Of a stretch of 20,194 bases of DNA, positions 6,734-15,099 are shown piece by piece. The position numbers were made by a program, and so were the translations under genes. Each line of letters starts with the position of its first letter. The stretch's first letter is position 1. The stretch comes from Selenomonas sp. (GTDB lineage Bacteria > Bacillota_C > Negativicutes > Selenomonadales > Selenomonadaceae). The stretch lies in contig NZ_JAILKR010000069.1 of the NCBI RefSeq assembly GCF_024693525.1, positions 1-20,194 of the forward strand. Direction: 5' to 3'. The notes under the pieces were generated by a model, which had not been told where the DNA came from, did no database searches, and saw nothing but the letters and a program-made list of their open reading frames with translations.

Positions 6734-7881
6734 ATCCCGTTTATTTGGACTATGCCGCTACAACCCCGGTGGATGAAAGGGTTCTTAAAACCATGCTGCC
6801 GTATTTTTCGGCTCAGTTTGGCAATCCCTCCAGTGTCTATTCCTATGGGCGCATGGCAAGAGCTGCGGTGGCTAAGGCCCGTGGGCAGGTGGCAGCGCTT
6901 CTCCATGCCGAGCCTGCAGAAATATTTTTTACCAGTGGCGGCAGCGAAAGTGACAATTGGGTGTTAAAGGGCATGGCCTTTGCTCTGCGCCGTGCTGGTA
7001 AGGGCAATCACATCATCACCAGTCAGGTGGAGCACCATGCGGTGTTAAATGCCTGCGCCTGGTTGGAGCAGCAGGGCTTTGCTGTTACCTATCTGCCGGT
7101 GGATGAACTGGGCCGGGTGAAACCGGAAACGGTGGAAAAGGCTTTGCGGGAGGATACGATTCTCGTCAGCATTATGACGGCCAACAACGAAGTGGGGACC
7201 ATCGAACCCATTGCCGAAATCGGTGCTCTCTTGCAGGCACGGCAGATTTTTTTCCATACGGATGCCGTGCAGGCGGCTGGACATATTCCCTTGTCCGTGG
7301 CGGAGCTCCATGTGGATGCCCTTTCCCTTTCGGGGCATAAGCTCTACGGCCCTAAGGGCATCGGTGCCCTCTATCTGCGCCGTGGCTTTTTGCCGGATGC
7401 ACTGATTCATGGCGGCGGGCAGGAGCGTGACCTGCGGGCTGGCACTGAAAACACGGCGGGCATTGTGGGCCTTGGTGAGGCGGCGGCCCTTGCTCAGGCA
7501 GATCTTGCCACGGAATGGGAGCGGCTGTCGGAGCTTCGCGATTGGCTGGCGACAGAAATCAAAAAGCTTCCTGGCTGTTGGATTAACGGCGACGAGGAGT
7601 ACCGGCTGCCGGGAAATGTGAATTTTGGCGTGGCGGGAATCGCACAGGATACTTTGCTGATCCGTCTCGATATGGCAGGCTTTGCCGTGTCGGCGGGCAG
7701 TGCCTGCAGTGTCGGTTCCCTTACTCCGTCCCATGTGCTGACGGCCATGGGGCAATCGGCCGATAAAGCTGGTTCGGCCATTCGCGTGACGTTGGGCCGT
7801 TATACTACCGAAGAAATGCTGCACCGCTTTGTGAAAGCTTTGACACAAGCGGTGGCCGCCATACGGCAACAGAGTGCATAA
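6730..7881 (+). CDS. Cysteine desulfurase (NifS/IscS family)
   Basis: This PLP enzyme converts L-cysteine to alanine and a protein-bound persulfide for Fe-S clusters or tRNA thiolation. Starting at the ATG that overlaps the iscR-like stop (ATGA), it has 383 residues. Visible features are N-P-V-Y-L-D-Y-A-A-T-T-P at the N-terminus, E-H-H-A-V-L around the PLP-stacking His103, H-T-D-A-V-Q (176-181), the PLP lysine K204 in S-G-H-K, and the catalytic C326 in S-A-G-S-A-C-S. An upstream in-frame GTG at 6721 is possible but encodes no family-like sequence. In many Firmicutes mnmA follows this gene. Here a terminator follows, so the sulfur acceptor is not visible in the window. Confidence 0.94.
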   Translation: MNPVYLDYAATTPVDERVLKTMLPYFSAQFGNPSSVYSYGRMARAAVAKARGQVAALLHAEPAEIFFTSGGSESDNWVLKGMAFALRRAGKGNHIITSQVEHHAVLNACAWLEQQGFAVTYLPVDELGRVKPETVEKALREDTILVSIMTANNEVGTIEPIAEIGALLQARQIFFHTDAVQAAGHIPLSVAELHVDALSLSGHKLYGPKGIGALYLRRGFLPDALIHGGGQERDLRAGTENTAGIVGLGEAAALAQADLATEWERLSELRDWLATEIKKLPGCWINGDEEYRLPGNVNFGVAGIAQDTLLIRLDMAGFAVSAGSACSVGSLTPSHVLTAMGQSADKAGSAIRVTLGRYTTEEMLHRFVKALTQAVAAIRQQSA

Positions 7882-7908
7882 CCGAATGGCATAACGATGC
7901 AATTTGCG

Positions 7909-7936
7909 AAACTCCCCCGGAGACGGGGGAGTTTTT
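7909..7936 (+). terminator. Rho-independent terminator after the cysteine desulfurase
   Basis: AAACTCCCCC (7909-7918) pairs with GGGGGAGTTT (7925-7934) around a GGAGAC loop, with the T-run continuing to 7936. It ends the iscR-like/nifS operon. Confidence 0.93.
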
Positions 7937-7973
7937 ACATGATGGCTGAATAACCAATGAATTGTAAAAAAAT

Positions 7974-8002
7974 TTGTATTGCCTGTTTGAATTATGTATA
8001 AT
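7974..8002 (+). promoter_or_regulatory. Promoter upstream of the rodZ-like gene
   Basis: A perfect -10 TATAAT at 7997-8002 lies 17 bases after TTGTAT (7974-7979, three of six -35 consensus bases) in AT-rich DNA just after a terminator. It probably drives the long downstream run of co-directional genes. Confidence 0.65.
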
Positions 8003-8071
8003 GTAGAAAGGTAGTGTTTGTTTTAAGCATAATGCAAAAATCAAGACCATATGGGAGGCTTATGATTTAAT

Positions 8072-8893
8072 ATGTTGGGAGATATGCTTCGTTCAGAGCG
8101 CGAGAGACAGGGTCTTTCGATTCGTGATATTGAAAAGGGCACGAGTATTCGTGCTTTGTATATAGAGTCTATTGAGGCAGGCGATTATTCGCAGCTGCCG
8201 GGTGAAGTTTATACCAAGGGCTTTATCCGCAACTATGCCAACTTCCTGAAGATGGATGCCGATGCCATGGTAAAACATTATATGGAAGAAAATCATCCGG
8301 AAAAAGCAGCCCAGCAGGAAGCAGCTGCCCAACAGGCGGCAACGGAAACGGCTAAGAAAGTGGAGAAGGAACCGGCCTTTTCTACGGGCAGTGACTTCCG
8401 TGAGAGGGTGGAAAAGTCCCATAAGAATCAGAATCTGCTGTTGATTGCTGTATTGGTTCTGGTGGTGGCAGCAGGCGCCTTCTACCTGCTTAATTCGGAC
8501 AGCAAGCCGGCGGCTAAGAGTCCGGCACCGGCGCAGACCTCGTCCCAGCAGGCTAAAGCACCGGCATCTGAGCAGTCGGAAAAAAAGGCTGAGGCACCGA
8601 AAAAAGCCGAAGGGGTAGAAGTGGTAGCGAAAGTGACGGATGCCTGCTGGACCCAGGTAAAGGCAGACGGCAAGACGGTCTACGAGGGAACGCTGCAGAA
8701 GGGCAAGACGGAAACTTGGAAGGCCAAGGAAAAATTGGTTATCGTTGCCGGTAATGCCGGTGCGGTTGAACTTAAAATCAACGGCAAGGACAGCGGCAAG
8801 ATGGGGGCCCAGGGCCAGGTAGCAGAAAAAATCTACACGCCGGAGGGCGAAACTTCTGCCGCTAATCAGAGCAAGAAGGATAGCAAGAAATAA
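8072..8893 (+). CDS. RodZ-like cytoskeleton protein (HTH, one TM helix, DUF4115)
   Basis: RodZ-type proteins anchor the MreB cytoskeleton to the membrane and help maintain rod or curved shape. The 273-residue product has an N-terminal helix-turn-helix (residues 1-70, with L-R-S-E-R-E-R-Q-G-L-S-I-R-D-I-E and G-F-I-R-N-Y-A-N-F-L). One transmembrane helix (N-L-L-L-I-A-V-L-V-L-V-V-A-A-G-A at 121-136, to about 140) follows an Ala/Gln/Lys-rich linker. A second low-complexity linker (about 141-180) precedes a C-terminal DUF4115 domain (about 182-258). The ATG at 8072 is set by the family N-terminus. Its ribosome binding site GGGAGG (8053-8058) is unusually far away (13 bases). The stop overlaps the next start by one base. 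Confidence 0.88.
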   Translation: MLGDMLRSERERQGLSIRDIEKGTSIRALYIESIEAGDYSQLPGEVYTKGFIRNYANFLKMDADAMVKHYMEENHPEKAAQQEAAAQQAATETAKKVEKEPAFSTGSDFRERVEKSHKNQNLLLIAVLVLVVAAGAFYLLNSDSKPAAKSPAPAQTSSQQAKAPASEQSEKKAEAPKKAEGVEVVAKVTDACWTQVKADGKTVYEGTLQKGKTETWKAKEKLVIVAGNAGAVELKINGKDSGKMGAQGQVAEKIYTPEGETSAANQSKKDSKK

Positions 8894-10803
8894 TGAATGG
8901 ATTTTTGCCAATCAGCAAAAAAGATATGGAGGAGCGTGGCTGGCAGCAGCTGGATTTCATATTCGTATCCGGGGATGCGTATGTGGACCATCCAAGTTTT
9001 GGGCCGGCCATTCTTTGCCGGCTGTTGGAAAAGCACGGCTATAAAGTAGGAATTATACCCCAGCCGGACTGGCATTCTACCAGGGACTTTGACCGCCTGG
9101 GAAAACCGCGGCTGGGGTTTCTTGTCTCAGCAGGCAATATGGATTCCCTGCTGAATAAGTTTACGGCCTCCCGCAAGGTTCGCCATCAAGATGCTTACTC
9201 GCCAGGGGGCAAGGCTGGTTTTCGTCCCGAACGGGCCACTATTGTCTACTGCAACCGCCTGCGGGAGCTCTATCATGATGTGCCCATTATCATCGGCGGC
9301 ATTGAGGCCAGCCTTCGCCGGCTGGCTCATTACGACTATTGGAGCAATTCGGTGCGGCGGTCAATTCTCGTGGATAGCCAGGCGGACTTGCTCATTTTCG
9401 GCATGGGGGAGCGGGCCCTTTTGGAAGTAGCGGCGGACCTTCAGCAGGGCGTGGCGATTGAGAACATCCAGGATGTTCAGGGTACCTGCTATCGCGTCCC
9501 CAATATGGATTATGTATGGGACCATCTTCCTTTGCCTTCCTTTGCTGAGGTTGCTCATTCCAAACAGAAATTTGCCGAGTCCTTTAAATTGGAATATCTG
9601 GAACAGGACCCCATTCGTGGTCGGAAACTGGCCCAGCAGAACGATGAATGGTGCGTGGTTCAGAATCCTCCGGCAAAGCCTCTGACGGAAGCTCAGATGG
9701 ATGAGATTTACGACTTGCCCTATATGAGGACTTGGCATCCTATCTACGATAAGGATGGTGGCGTTCCGGCCATTCAGGAAGTCCAATTCAGTTTGGTGAG
9801 TCAGCGCGGCTGTTTCGGCGGCTGCAATTTTTGTGCGATTATCTCCCATGAGGGTCGGATTATCCAGCGTCGCAGTCACGAATCCCTGTTGCGGGAGGCA
9901 AAAATCCTCACCCAGCAAAAGGGATTTAAAGGCTATATCCACGATGTCGGCGGCCCTACGGCGAATTTCCGGCGCACGAGCTGTGATGGACAGCTAGAGC
10001 GCGGCACCTGCCGCGGCAAGCCGTGCCTTTCGCCGATTCCCTGCCGGAATCTAGTGGTGGACCATAGCGATTACCTCAAACTTTTGCGTGAGCTTCGGCA
10101 GCTGCCGAGAGTCAAAAAGGTTTTTGTGCGCTCGGGCGTGCGGTTTGATTACTTGATGCTGGCAAAGGATGATTTCTTAGAAGAACTTTGCAAGTATCAT
10201 ATCAGTGGACAGTTAAAGATTGCACCGGAACACGTTTCCGACCGCGTGACGCGCATGATGGGGAAATCCAATCGCAAGGTCTATCAGGCGTTTGCCGAGC
10301 GCTTCCGCAAGATGAACGAAAGGCTTGGGCTCAAGCAGTATCTGGTTCCGTATTTCATGTCCAGTCATCCTGGTTCAGAACTTTCGGATGCGATAGAGTT
10401 GGCGGAATTTATCCGCGATATGGGCTATCATCCCCAGCAGGTACAGGATTTTATTCCCACGCCGGGGACTTTATCCACAGCGATGTGGTATACGGGAATT
10501 GACCCGCTGACGGGGGAGAAGGTCTATACGGCAAAGTCCTACGAAGAAAAGCTCATGCAGCGGTCGCTTATGCAGTATTGGCTGCCGAAGAATCAGGAAA
10601 TCGTGCGCAAGGCACTGCGGCTGGCTCATCGAGAAGACCTTATCGGTTTTGACCGGAAGTGTCTGGTGCGGCCGGAAGGAAGCGAGCATAGGAAAAAAGA
10701 CGGAGGGGTTCAAGTCCCCAACCGGAAGAAGAAACGAAACGTCAATCGGAAAAAGACCGGTAAAGATAAGCCGGTAATTAGAGAGAAGAGGGTGCGGCGA
10801 TGA
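8893..10803 (+). CDS. YgiQ family radical SAM protein (UPF0313)
   Basis: The 636-residue product starts M-N-G-F-L-P-I-S and contains the YgiQ-family N-terminal region (D-F-I-F-V-S-G-D-A-Y-V-D-H-P-S-F-G). The radical SAM cluster motif C-x3-C-x2-C is at 307-314 (C-F-G-G-C-N-F-C). The three cysteines should bind a [4Fe-4S] cluster that cleaves S-adenosylmethionine. The reaction and substrate of YgiQ proteins are not established. The C-terminal 40 or so residues are very rich in Lys and Arg, suggesting a nucleic-acid- or ribosome-contacting tail (inference). Its ATG overlaps the rodZ-like stop (TAATG), and its TGA overlaps the nrdR ATG, indicating tight coupling. Confidence 0.93.
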   Translation: MNGFLPISKKDMEERGWQQLDFIFVSGDAYVDHPSFGPAILCRLLEKHGYKVGIIPQPDWHSTRDFDRLGKPRLGFLVSAGNMDSLLNKFTASRKVRHQDAYSPGGKAGFRPERATIVYCNRLRELYHDVPIIIGGIEASLRRLAHYDYWSNSVRRSILVDSQADLLIFGMGERALLEVAADLQQGVAIENIQDVQGTCYRVPNMDYVWDHLPLPSFAEVAHSKQKFAESFKLEYLEQDPIRGRKLAQQNDEWCVVQNPPAKPLTEAQMDEIYDLPYMRTWHPIYDKDGGVPAIQEVQFSLVSQRGCFGGCNFCAIISHEGRIIQRRSHESLLREAKILTQQKGFKGYIHDVGGPTANFRRTSCDGQLERGTCRGKPCLSPIPCRNLVVDHSDYLKLLRELRQLPRVKKVFVRSGVRFDYLMLAKDDFLEELCKYHISGQLKIAPEHVSDRVTRMMGKSNRKVYQAFAERFRKMNERLGLKQYLVPYFMSSHPGSELSDAIELAEFIRDMGYHPQQVQDFIPTPGTLSTAMWYTGIDPLTGEKVYTAKSYEEKLMQRSLMQYWLPKNQEIVRKALRLAHREDLIGFDRKCLVRPEGSEHRKKDGGVQVPNRKKKRNVNRKKTGKDKPVIREKRVRR

Positions 10804-11270
10804 AATGTCCATATTGTAAGCAGGCAGACAGCCGGGTTATTGATTCGCGGGCGGCGGAAGATGGGGCAACCATCCGCCGCCGCCGCGAATGCAACGGCTG
10901 TGGCAAACGGTTCACGACCTATGAGGTTGTAGAGAAACTTCCCTTGATGGTGGTCAAGAACGATGGCCGCCGGGAAGTGTTTAAACGGGATAAAATCCTA
11001 AACGGAGTAATTCGTTCTTGCGATAAGCGGGATATTTCCATGGAGCGCATTGTGGCCCTGGTAAATGAAATCGAACGGGATGTGCGCAATACCATGGAGC
11101 AGGAAGTAAAGTCTTCGAAGATTGGTGAATTGGTTATGGAGCGGCTCAAGGACTTCGATGAGGTGGCCTATATCCGGTTTGCCTCGGTTTACCGCAAGTT
11201 TGCCGATATTACCAGCTTCGTGGATGAACTGAACAAACTTCAGGCCCATAAGACCGAAGAGCAGAAATAA
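10800..11270 (+). CDS. nrdR: Transcriptional repressor NrdR
   Basis: NrdR represses ribonucleotide reductase genes in response to ATP/dATP. The 156-residue protein has the zinc ribbon with paired cysteines C3/C6 and C31/C34 (M-K-C-P-Y-C and C-N-G-C-G-K-R-F-T-T-Y-E). An ATP-cone domain follows (about 49-139, including V-V-K-N-D-G-R-R-E-V-F and Y-I-R-F-A-S-V-Y-R-K-F). Length and sequence are canonical. The start overlaps the preceding stop as ATGA. No NrdR box was recognised in the window, and no ribonucleotide reductase gene is present here. Confidence 0.97.
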   Translation: MKCPYCKQADSRVIDSRAAEDGATIRRRRECNGCGKRFTTYEVVEKLPLMVVKNDGRREVFKRDKILNGVIRSCDKRDISMERIVALVNEIERDVRNTMEQEVKSSKIGELVMERLKDFDEVAYIRFASVYRKFADITSFVDELNKLQAHKTEEQK

Positions 11271-11274
11271 GACT

Positions 11275-11280
11275 AGGAGG
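11275..11280 (+). promoter_or_regulatory. Ribosome binding site for a TTG start
   Basis: A perfect AGGAGG lies 10 bases before the TTG at 11291. No ATG or GTG nearby gives the family N-terminus, so this site fixes an unusual start codon. Confidence 0.8.
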
Positions 11281-11290
11281 ATAGGCGTCG

Positions 11291-13015
11291 TTGGATTTTG
11301 AACTCAAGCGGGAATTAAAGGAATTGTTGGCAGGCGAACGTGGTTACTATCGGTATCCCATGGGAACGCGGACCCCGTTTGCACTGGTGTATCCCAATTC
11401 GTATTTCGTGGGGATGTCCAATTTGGGCTTGCATATCGTCTACGAGCTGCTAAATGAGCGGGATGATGTGGCCTGTGAGCGCGTGTTTCTGCCCGAACGC
11501 AAGGAAATCAAGCGTTATGAAAACACCAGGACCCCGCTAATGAGTATTGAAAATCAGACGCCCCTTTACGAATTTCCCCTCATTGGCTTTGTTCTGTCCT
11601 TTGAGATGGATTACTTTAACGTCCTGCAAATGCTGGAATTGGGGAAAGTCAAGGTTAAGGCGGCGGACCGTGGGGACAAGGACCCCCTGGTTATAGCCGG
11701 AGGCCCTTGTGCCACCTTTAATCCCGAGCCCTTGTCCGGCGTCGTCGATGCCTTTATCATCGGCGAGGGGGAAGTGGTCATGCCGGCGCTGATTGACGCT
11801 TGGAATGAGGCAAAGCGTCAGGGACTTAATCGACAGGAACTATTGCGCAGCCTAGCGGCAGTCCCCGGTGTTTATGTGCCGGCGCTTTATCAGCATCATT
11901 ACGATGAAGCGGGTAGACTCCTTTCCATTGAACCACTGGCAGGGGCGCCGGGGACGGTGGCCCGCCAGTGGGTGCAGGATTTGGATGCGCATCCTGCCCA
12001 TACGGTGGTCGTTACCGATAATACGGAGTTTAATTTCTACCTTATTGAGACGGCCCGGGGCTGTGGCCGCCATTGTAGGTTTTGCATGGCGGGCTATTGC
12101 TTCCGCCGTCCGCGCAATCGTTCCCTGGGCGTCATAACGCAGGAGGTAAAGAAAGCCCTGGCCTATAAGAAGCGCATCGGACTTATGGGGGCAGCGATTT
12201 CCGACTATCCAGAAATCAATGAACTCTGCAAGGAAATCCTCGGAGAAGGGTTGTCGATGTCGGTGGCTTCCTTCCGGGCCGATTCGGTCACGCAGGAGCT
12301 GGTGGATTCGCTGGCGCAAAGTGGTCTCAAAACGCTTACGATGGCTCCTGAGGCGGGAAGCAAGCGTATGCGGGCGGTGATCAACAAGGGCATTGAGGAA
12401 GAGCATCTCTTTACGTCCATGGAGATGGGAATCGCTGCCGGGATTCGCAATTTTCGCCTCTACATTATGATTGGCCTGCCCTTTGAACAGGAAGAAGATA
12501 TTGAGGCCATTATCGATTTGGCCAATCGGCTGAAGGATTACATGGAAGAAAAGGGAGCCAAGGGCACCTTGACCCTTTCGGTTAATCCGTTCATCCCTAA
12601 GCCGTTTACGCCGTTCCAATGGAAAGGGATGGCTGACCGCAAATATGTGGAGCATGCTTTTAAACATATGACGCAGAGCTTGCGAAAGCGAAAAAATATT
12701 ATCGTCAATGTGGAATCCCCCAAGGAAGCCTATGTACAGGGGGTTCTTGCTCGTGGGGACCGTCGGGTCGCAGAGGCACTCTTGCTGGCTCATGAGTTGG
12801 GGGGCAGCAAGGCCTTCAAGCGCGCGATGAAGGAATGTGGCTTGTCCATGGAAACGTATCTGTACCGGGAGCGTGAGGAAACGGAGCTGTTCCCGTGGGA
12901 ACGGTTGGATATGGGATTTACGCGGGAATATCTTTACAACGAATTGAAAAAAGCCGATGCGCAGAAACCGACGATACCGTGTTTTGACGGCTGTCATCGT
13001 TGTGGTGTCTGCTAA
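11291..13015 (+). CDS. B12-binding-domain-like radical SAM protein (TIGR03960 type)
   Basis: The 574-residue product has an N-terminal region with the family marker A-L-V-Y-P-N-S-Y-F-V-G-M-S-N-L-G (31-46). A vestigial B12-binding-like domain includes G-G-P-C-A-T-F-N-P-E-P (137-147). The radical SAM motif C-x3-C-x2-C is at 258-265 (C-G-R-H-C-R-F-C). The extreme C-terminus is C-F-D-G-C-H-R-C-G-V-C (564-574), four closely spaced cysteines that could bind a second metal or cluster. Function is not established for this family. In many Firmicutes it lies beside a DUF2344 gene, a ribonuclease G gene and rplU. None of those is here. Translation starts at TTG with a perfect ribosome binding site. Confidence 0.9.
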   Translation: MDFELKRELKELLAGERGYYRYPMGTRTPFALVYPNSYFVGMSNLGLHIVYELLNERDDVACERVFLPERKEIKRYENTRTPLMSIENQTPLYEFPLIGFVLSFEMDYFNVLQMLELGKVKVKAADRGDKDPLVIAGGPCATFNPEPLSGVVDAFIIGEGEVVMPALIDAWNEAKRQGLNRQELLRSLAAVPGVYVPALYQHHYDEAGRLLSIEPLAGAPGTVARQWVQDLDAHPAHTVVVTDNTEFNFYLIETARGCGRHCRFCMAGYCFRRPRNRSLGVITQEVKKALAYKKRIGLMGAAISDYPEINELCKEILGEGLSMSVASFRADSVTQELVDSLAQSGLKTLTMAPEAGSKRMRAVINKGIEEEHLFTSMEMGIAAGIRNFRLYIMIGLPFEQEEDIEAIIDLANRLKDYMEEKGAKGTLTLSVNPFIPKPFTPFQWKGMADRKYVEHAFKHMTQSLRKRKNIIVNVESPKEAYVQGVLARGDRRVAEALLLAHELGGSKAFKRAMKECGLSMETYLYREREETELFPWERLDMGFTREYLYNELKKADAQKPTIPCFDGCHRCGVC

Positions 13016-13049
13016 GGCCAAGCGATAAACATAAAGAAGGTGCATTACG

Positions 13050-13871
13050 ATGAGTTTCGTTCTTGAACATATGCGAAATAACCTTTGGCGTGGGAAATTC
13101 TCATCTTTTCCGGAGGAGCTCTGCGTTCACGGACTGACGGGAAGACTAGGCGGTGTGAGCAAGAAGCCCTATGATTCCTTGAATATGGCTTTGCACGTGG
13201 GGGATAATCCAGAAGACGTTTGGGAGAACCGTCGCCGGTTCTTGCATGCGTTAGGCCTCAAGGCTGAGGAGTTGGTCACACCGGAGCAGGTTCATGGCCA
13301 GCGCATTGTTCGCGTGGGCCGCGAGGAAGCCGGCCGTGGGGCCAAGGCCTATGCGGATTCTATTCCGGAAACCGACGCGCTGATAACCGATGAGCCTGGC
13401 CTGCCGCTGGTACTTTGCTTTGCCGACTGCACGCCGGTTCTCTTATTGGACCCCGAGAATCGGGCCGTTGGCATTGCACATGGTGGCTGGAAGGGAACGG
13501 TGAAGAAAATTGCCCAGAAGACAGTCATGGCAATGACAAAGGAATTTGGCACGAAACCTAGCAATGTGTTGGCGGCCATTGGGCCGGCCATCGGTCCTTG
13601 CTGTTATGAGGTAGGGGATGAAGTGGCAGAAAAATTCCGGGAAGCTTTTCCGTATCACGCCGAGAAAATCATTCTTTCCGAAGGGGATAAGATTCATTTG
13701 AATCTTTGGCAGGCCAACCGCCTGCAGCTCATGGACATCGGCGTGAAAAGCGGGAATATCGATATGGCAGATACTTGCACGGCTTGCAAGCACCAATGGT
13801 TTTATTCCTACCGTGCGGATGGCGGCACGACTGGCCGCATGGCCGCGGTTATTGCACTGAACAAATACTGA
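13050..13871 (+). CDS. Multicopper-oxidase-like/YfiH family protein (purine nucleoside phosphorylase, PgeF-like)
   Basis: The 273-residue protein belongs to the DUF152/YfiH (laccase-domain) family. Members have been reported as purine nucleoside phosphorylase/adenosine deaminase or as peptidoglycan-editing enzymes (PgeF), and older annotation calls them polyphenol oxidases. The metal-site residues are visible: H82 in P-E-Q-V-H-G, C127 in A-D-C-T-P-V, and H144 in A-H-G-G-W-K-G-T. Also present are G-P-C-C-Y-E-V (182-188) and the C-terminal H-Q-W-F-Y-S-Y-R-A-D-G-G-T-T-G-R. A GAAGGTG ribosome binding site precedes the ATG. Its place just before yggS and sepF is conserved in Firmicutes (ylmD position). 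Confidence 0.92.
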   Translation: MSFVLEHMRNNLWRGKFSSFPEELCVHGLTGRLGGVSKKPYDSLNMALHVGDNPEDVWENRRRFLHALGLKAEELVTPEQVHGQRIVRVGREEAGRGAKAYADSIPETDALITDEPGLPLVLCFADCTPVLLLDPENRAVGIAHGGWKGTVKKIAQKTVMAMTKEFGTKPSNVLAAIGPAIGPCCYEVGDEVAEKFREAFPYHAEKIILSEGDKIHLNLWQANRLQLMDIGVKSGNIDMADTCTACKHQWFYSYRADGGTTGRMAAVIALNKY

Positions 13872-13884
13872 CGGGGGTAATTGC

Positions 13885-14577
13885 ATGATAGCAGATAAGT
13901 TTCATGAAGTTGAAGCAAGAATCAAAGAAAGCATGCAGCGGCGTACCCGTGTACCAAAGGATGCGCCCGTTACACTGATCGCTGTGACGAAGAATCATGA
14001 TGTTGAAGCCATGCGCGAGGCCATTGATGCCGGCGCTACGGACATCGGGGAAAACCGCATCCAGGAGGCCAAAGAAAAGTATGAGACCTTGGACCGCTCA
14101 GTCATTTGGCACCTCATCGGTCATTTGCAGACCAATAAAGCCAAAGTGGCGGTTAAACTCTTTGATCTGATTCATTCGGTGGATACGATTCATTTGGCCA
14201 AGGAGATTGACAAAGAAGCGGGAAAAATCGGCAAGGTGCAGGACATCCTCGTCCAGGTCAATTTGGCCAAAGAGGAAAGCAAGTCTGGCGTTTACAAAGA
14301 AGACCTGCGGGAGATGCTGGACTTGGTGGAGGAGCTTCCCCATGTCCGCCTCTGTGGTTTGATGTGTATTGCGCCAAACTATGAAGAGGTGGAGGACTGC
14401 CGGCCGCTTTTCCGGGAAATGTATGGAATTTACCAAAAAGTAAAGGAAATTCCCTATCAGACGGCGAATATTAAATATCTATCCATGGGCATGACCCATG
14501 ATTATCCAATCGCGGTGGAAGAGGGCGCGAATATGGTTCGTGTGGGCACCGCTATATTTGGACCGCGACAATACTAA
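13885..14577 (+). CDS. YggS family PLP homeostasis protein (PLPBP, YlmE-like)
   Basis: The 230-residue protein is a TIM-barrel PLP-binding protein without known catalytic activity. It buffers pyridoxal phosphate and affects amino-acid pools. The PLP lysine is K36 in L-I-A-V-T-K. Also visible are I-G-E-N-R-I-Q-E-A (54-62), W-H-L-I-G-H-L-Q-T-N-K (75-85), L-C-G-L-M-C-I-A and the C-terminal S-M-G-M-T-H-D-Y-x-x-A-V-E-E-G-A-x-M-V-R-V-G phosphate-binding region. A GGGGGT stretch just before serves as ribosome binding site. It sits in the ylmD-ylmE-sepF order seen in Bacillus. Confidence 0.95.
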   Translation: MIADKFHEVEARIKESMQRRTRVPKDAPVTLIAVTKNHDVEAMREAIDAGATDIGENRIQEAKEKYETLDRSVIWHLIGHLQTNKAKVAVKLFDLIHSVDTIHLAKEIDKEAGKIGKVQDILVQVNLAKEESKSGVYKEDLREMLDLVEELPHVRLCGLMCIAPNYEEVEDCRPLFREMYGIYQKVKEIPYQTANIKYLSMGMTHDYPIAVEEGANMVRVGTAIFGPRQY

Positions 14578-14589
14578 AGAGGTGGCAAT

Positions 14590-15084
14590 ATGAGTATTAT
14601 TGACAAAGTATGTGGAAAAATGGGGCTGATGGACCCTGAAGATAATCTGGATTTTGAAGAGGAAGAAATCTCCCGCAAAGCTGAGCCGAAACGCGAATCC
14701 TTTGACGAGGAGATGGATCTGGGAAAAGAGCGTGGGGAGACTTCCCGCAATGTCGTCGATTTCCAGTCGGCAGCATCGGCTCGGGAGAATACCACCAATA
14801 TCAAGATGAAGGTCATTGTCATTGAGCCGCAGACGTTTGATGACGCCCAGCAGGTCGCCAATAACCTGCGGGAAAAGAAACCGGTTGTCATCAATTTCGA
14901 GAAGACCGATGCCGAAGATGCCAAACGCATCATCGACTTTATCAGCGGCACGACGTATGCGTTAAACGGTGAAATCAAGAAGGTAGGACACAACGTGTTC
15001 CTTTGTGCACCGAGCAATGTCAATGTCAGCTATACCGAAGAAGAGCGCCGCGTTTCCACGGAAATGCCATGGCTCAAGAAATAA
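14590..15084 (+). CDS. sepF: Cell division protein SepF
   Basis: SepF tethers FtsZ to the membrane and helps shape the septum in Gram-positive-type division. The 164-residue product has an N-terminal amphipathic segment (M-S-I-I-D-K-V-C-G-K-M-G-L-M), an acidic Glu/Asp/Lys-rich linker (about 15-70) and the conserved DUF552 core (about 74-155). The core includes I-E-P-Q-T-F-D-D-A-Q-Q-V-A, K-K-P-V-V-I-N-F and R-I-I-D-F-I-S-G-T-x-Y-A-L-x-G. Ribosome binding site GAGGTGG lies directly upstream. It sits between yggS-like and ylmH-like genes. The membrane protein gene ylmG (yggT), usually found between sepF and ylmH, is missing. Confidence 0.95.
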   Translation: MSIIDKVCGKMGLMDPEDNLDFEEEEISRKAEPKRESFDEEMDLGKERGETSRNVVDFQSAASARENTTNIKMKVIVIEPQTFDDAQQVANNLREKKPVVINFEKTDAEDAKRIIDFISGTTYALNGEIKKVGHNVFLCAPSNVNVSYTEEERRVSTEMPWLKK

Positions 15085-15099
15085 GAGGCTGATAGAAGA

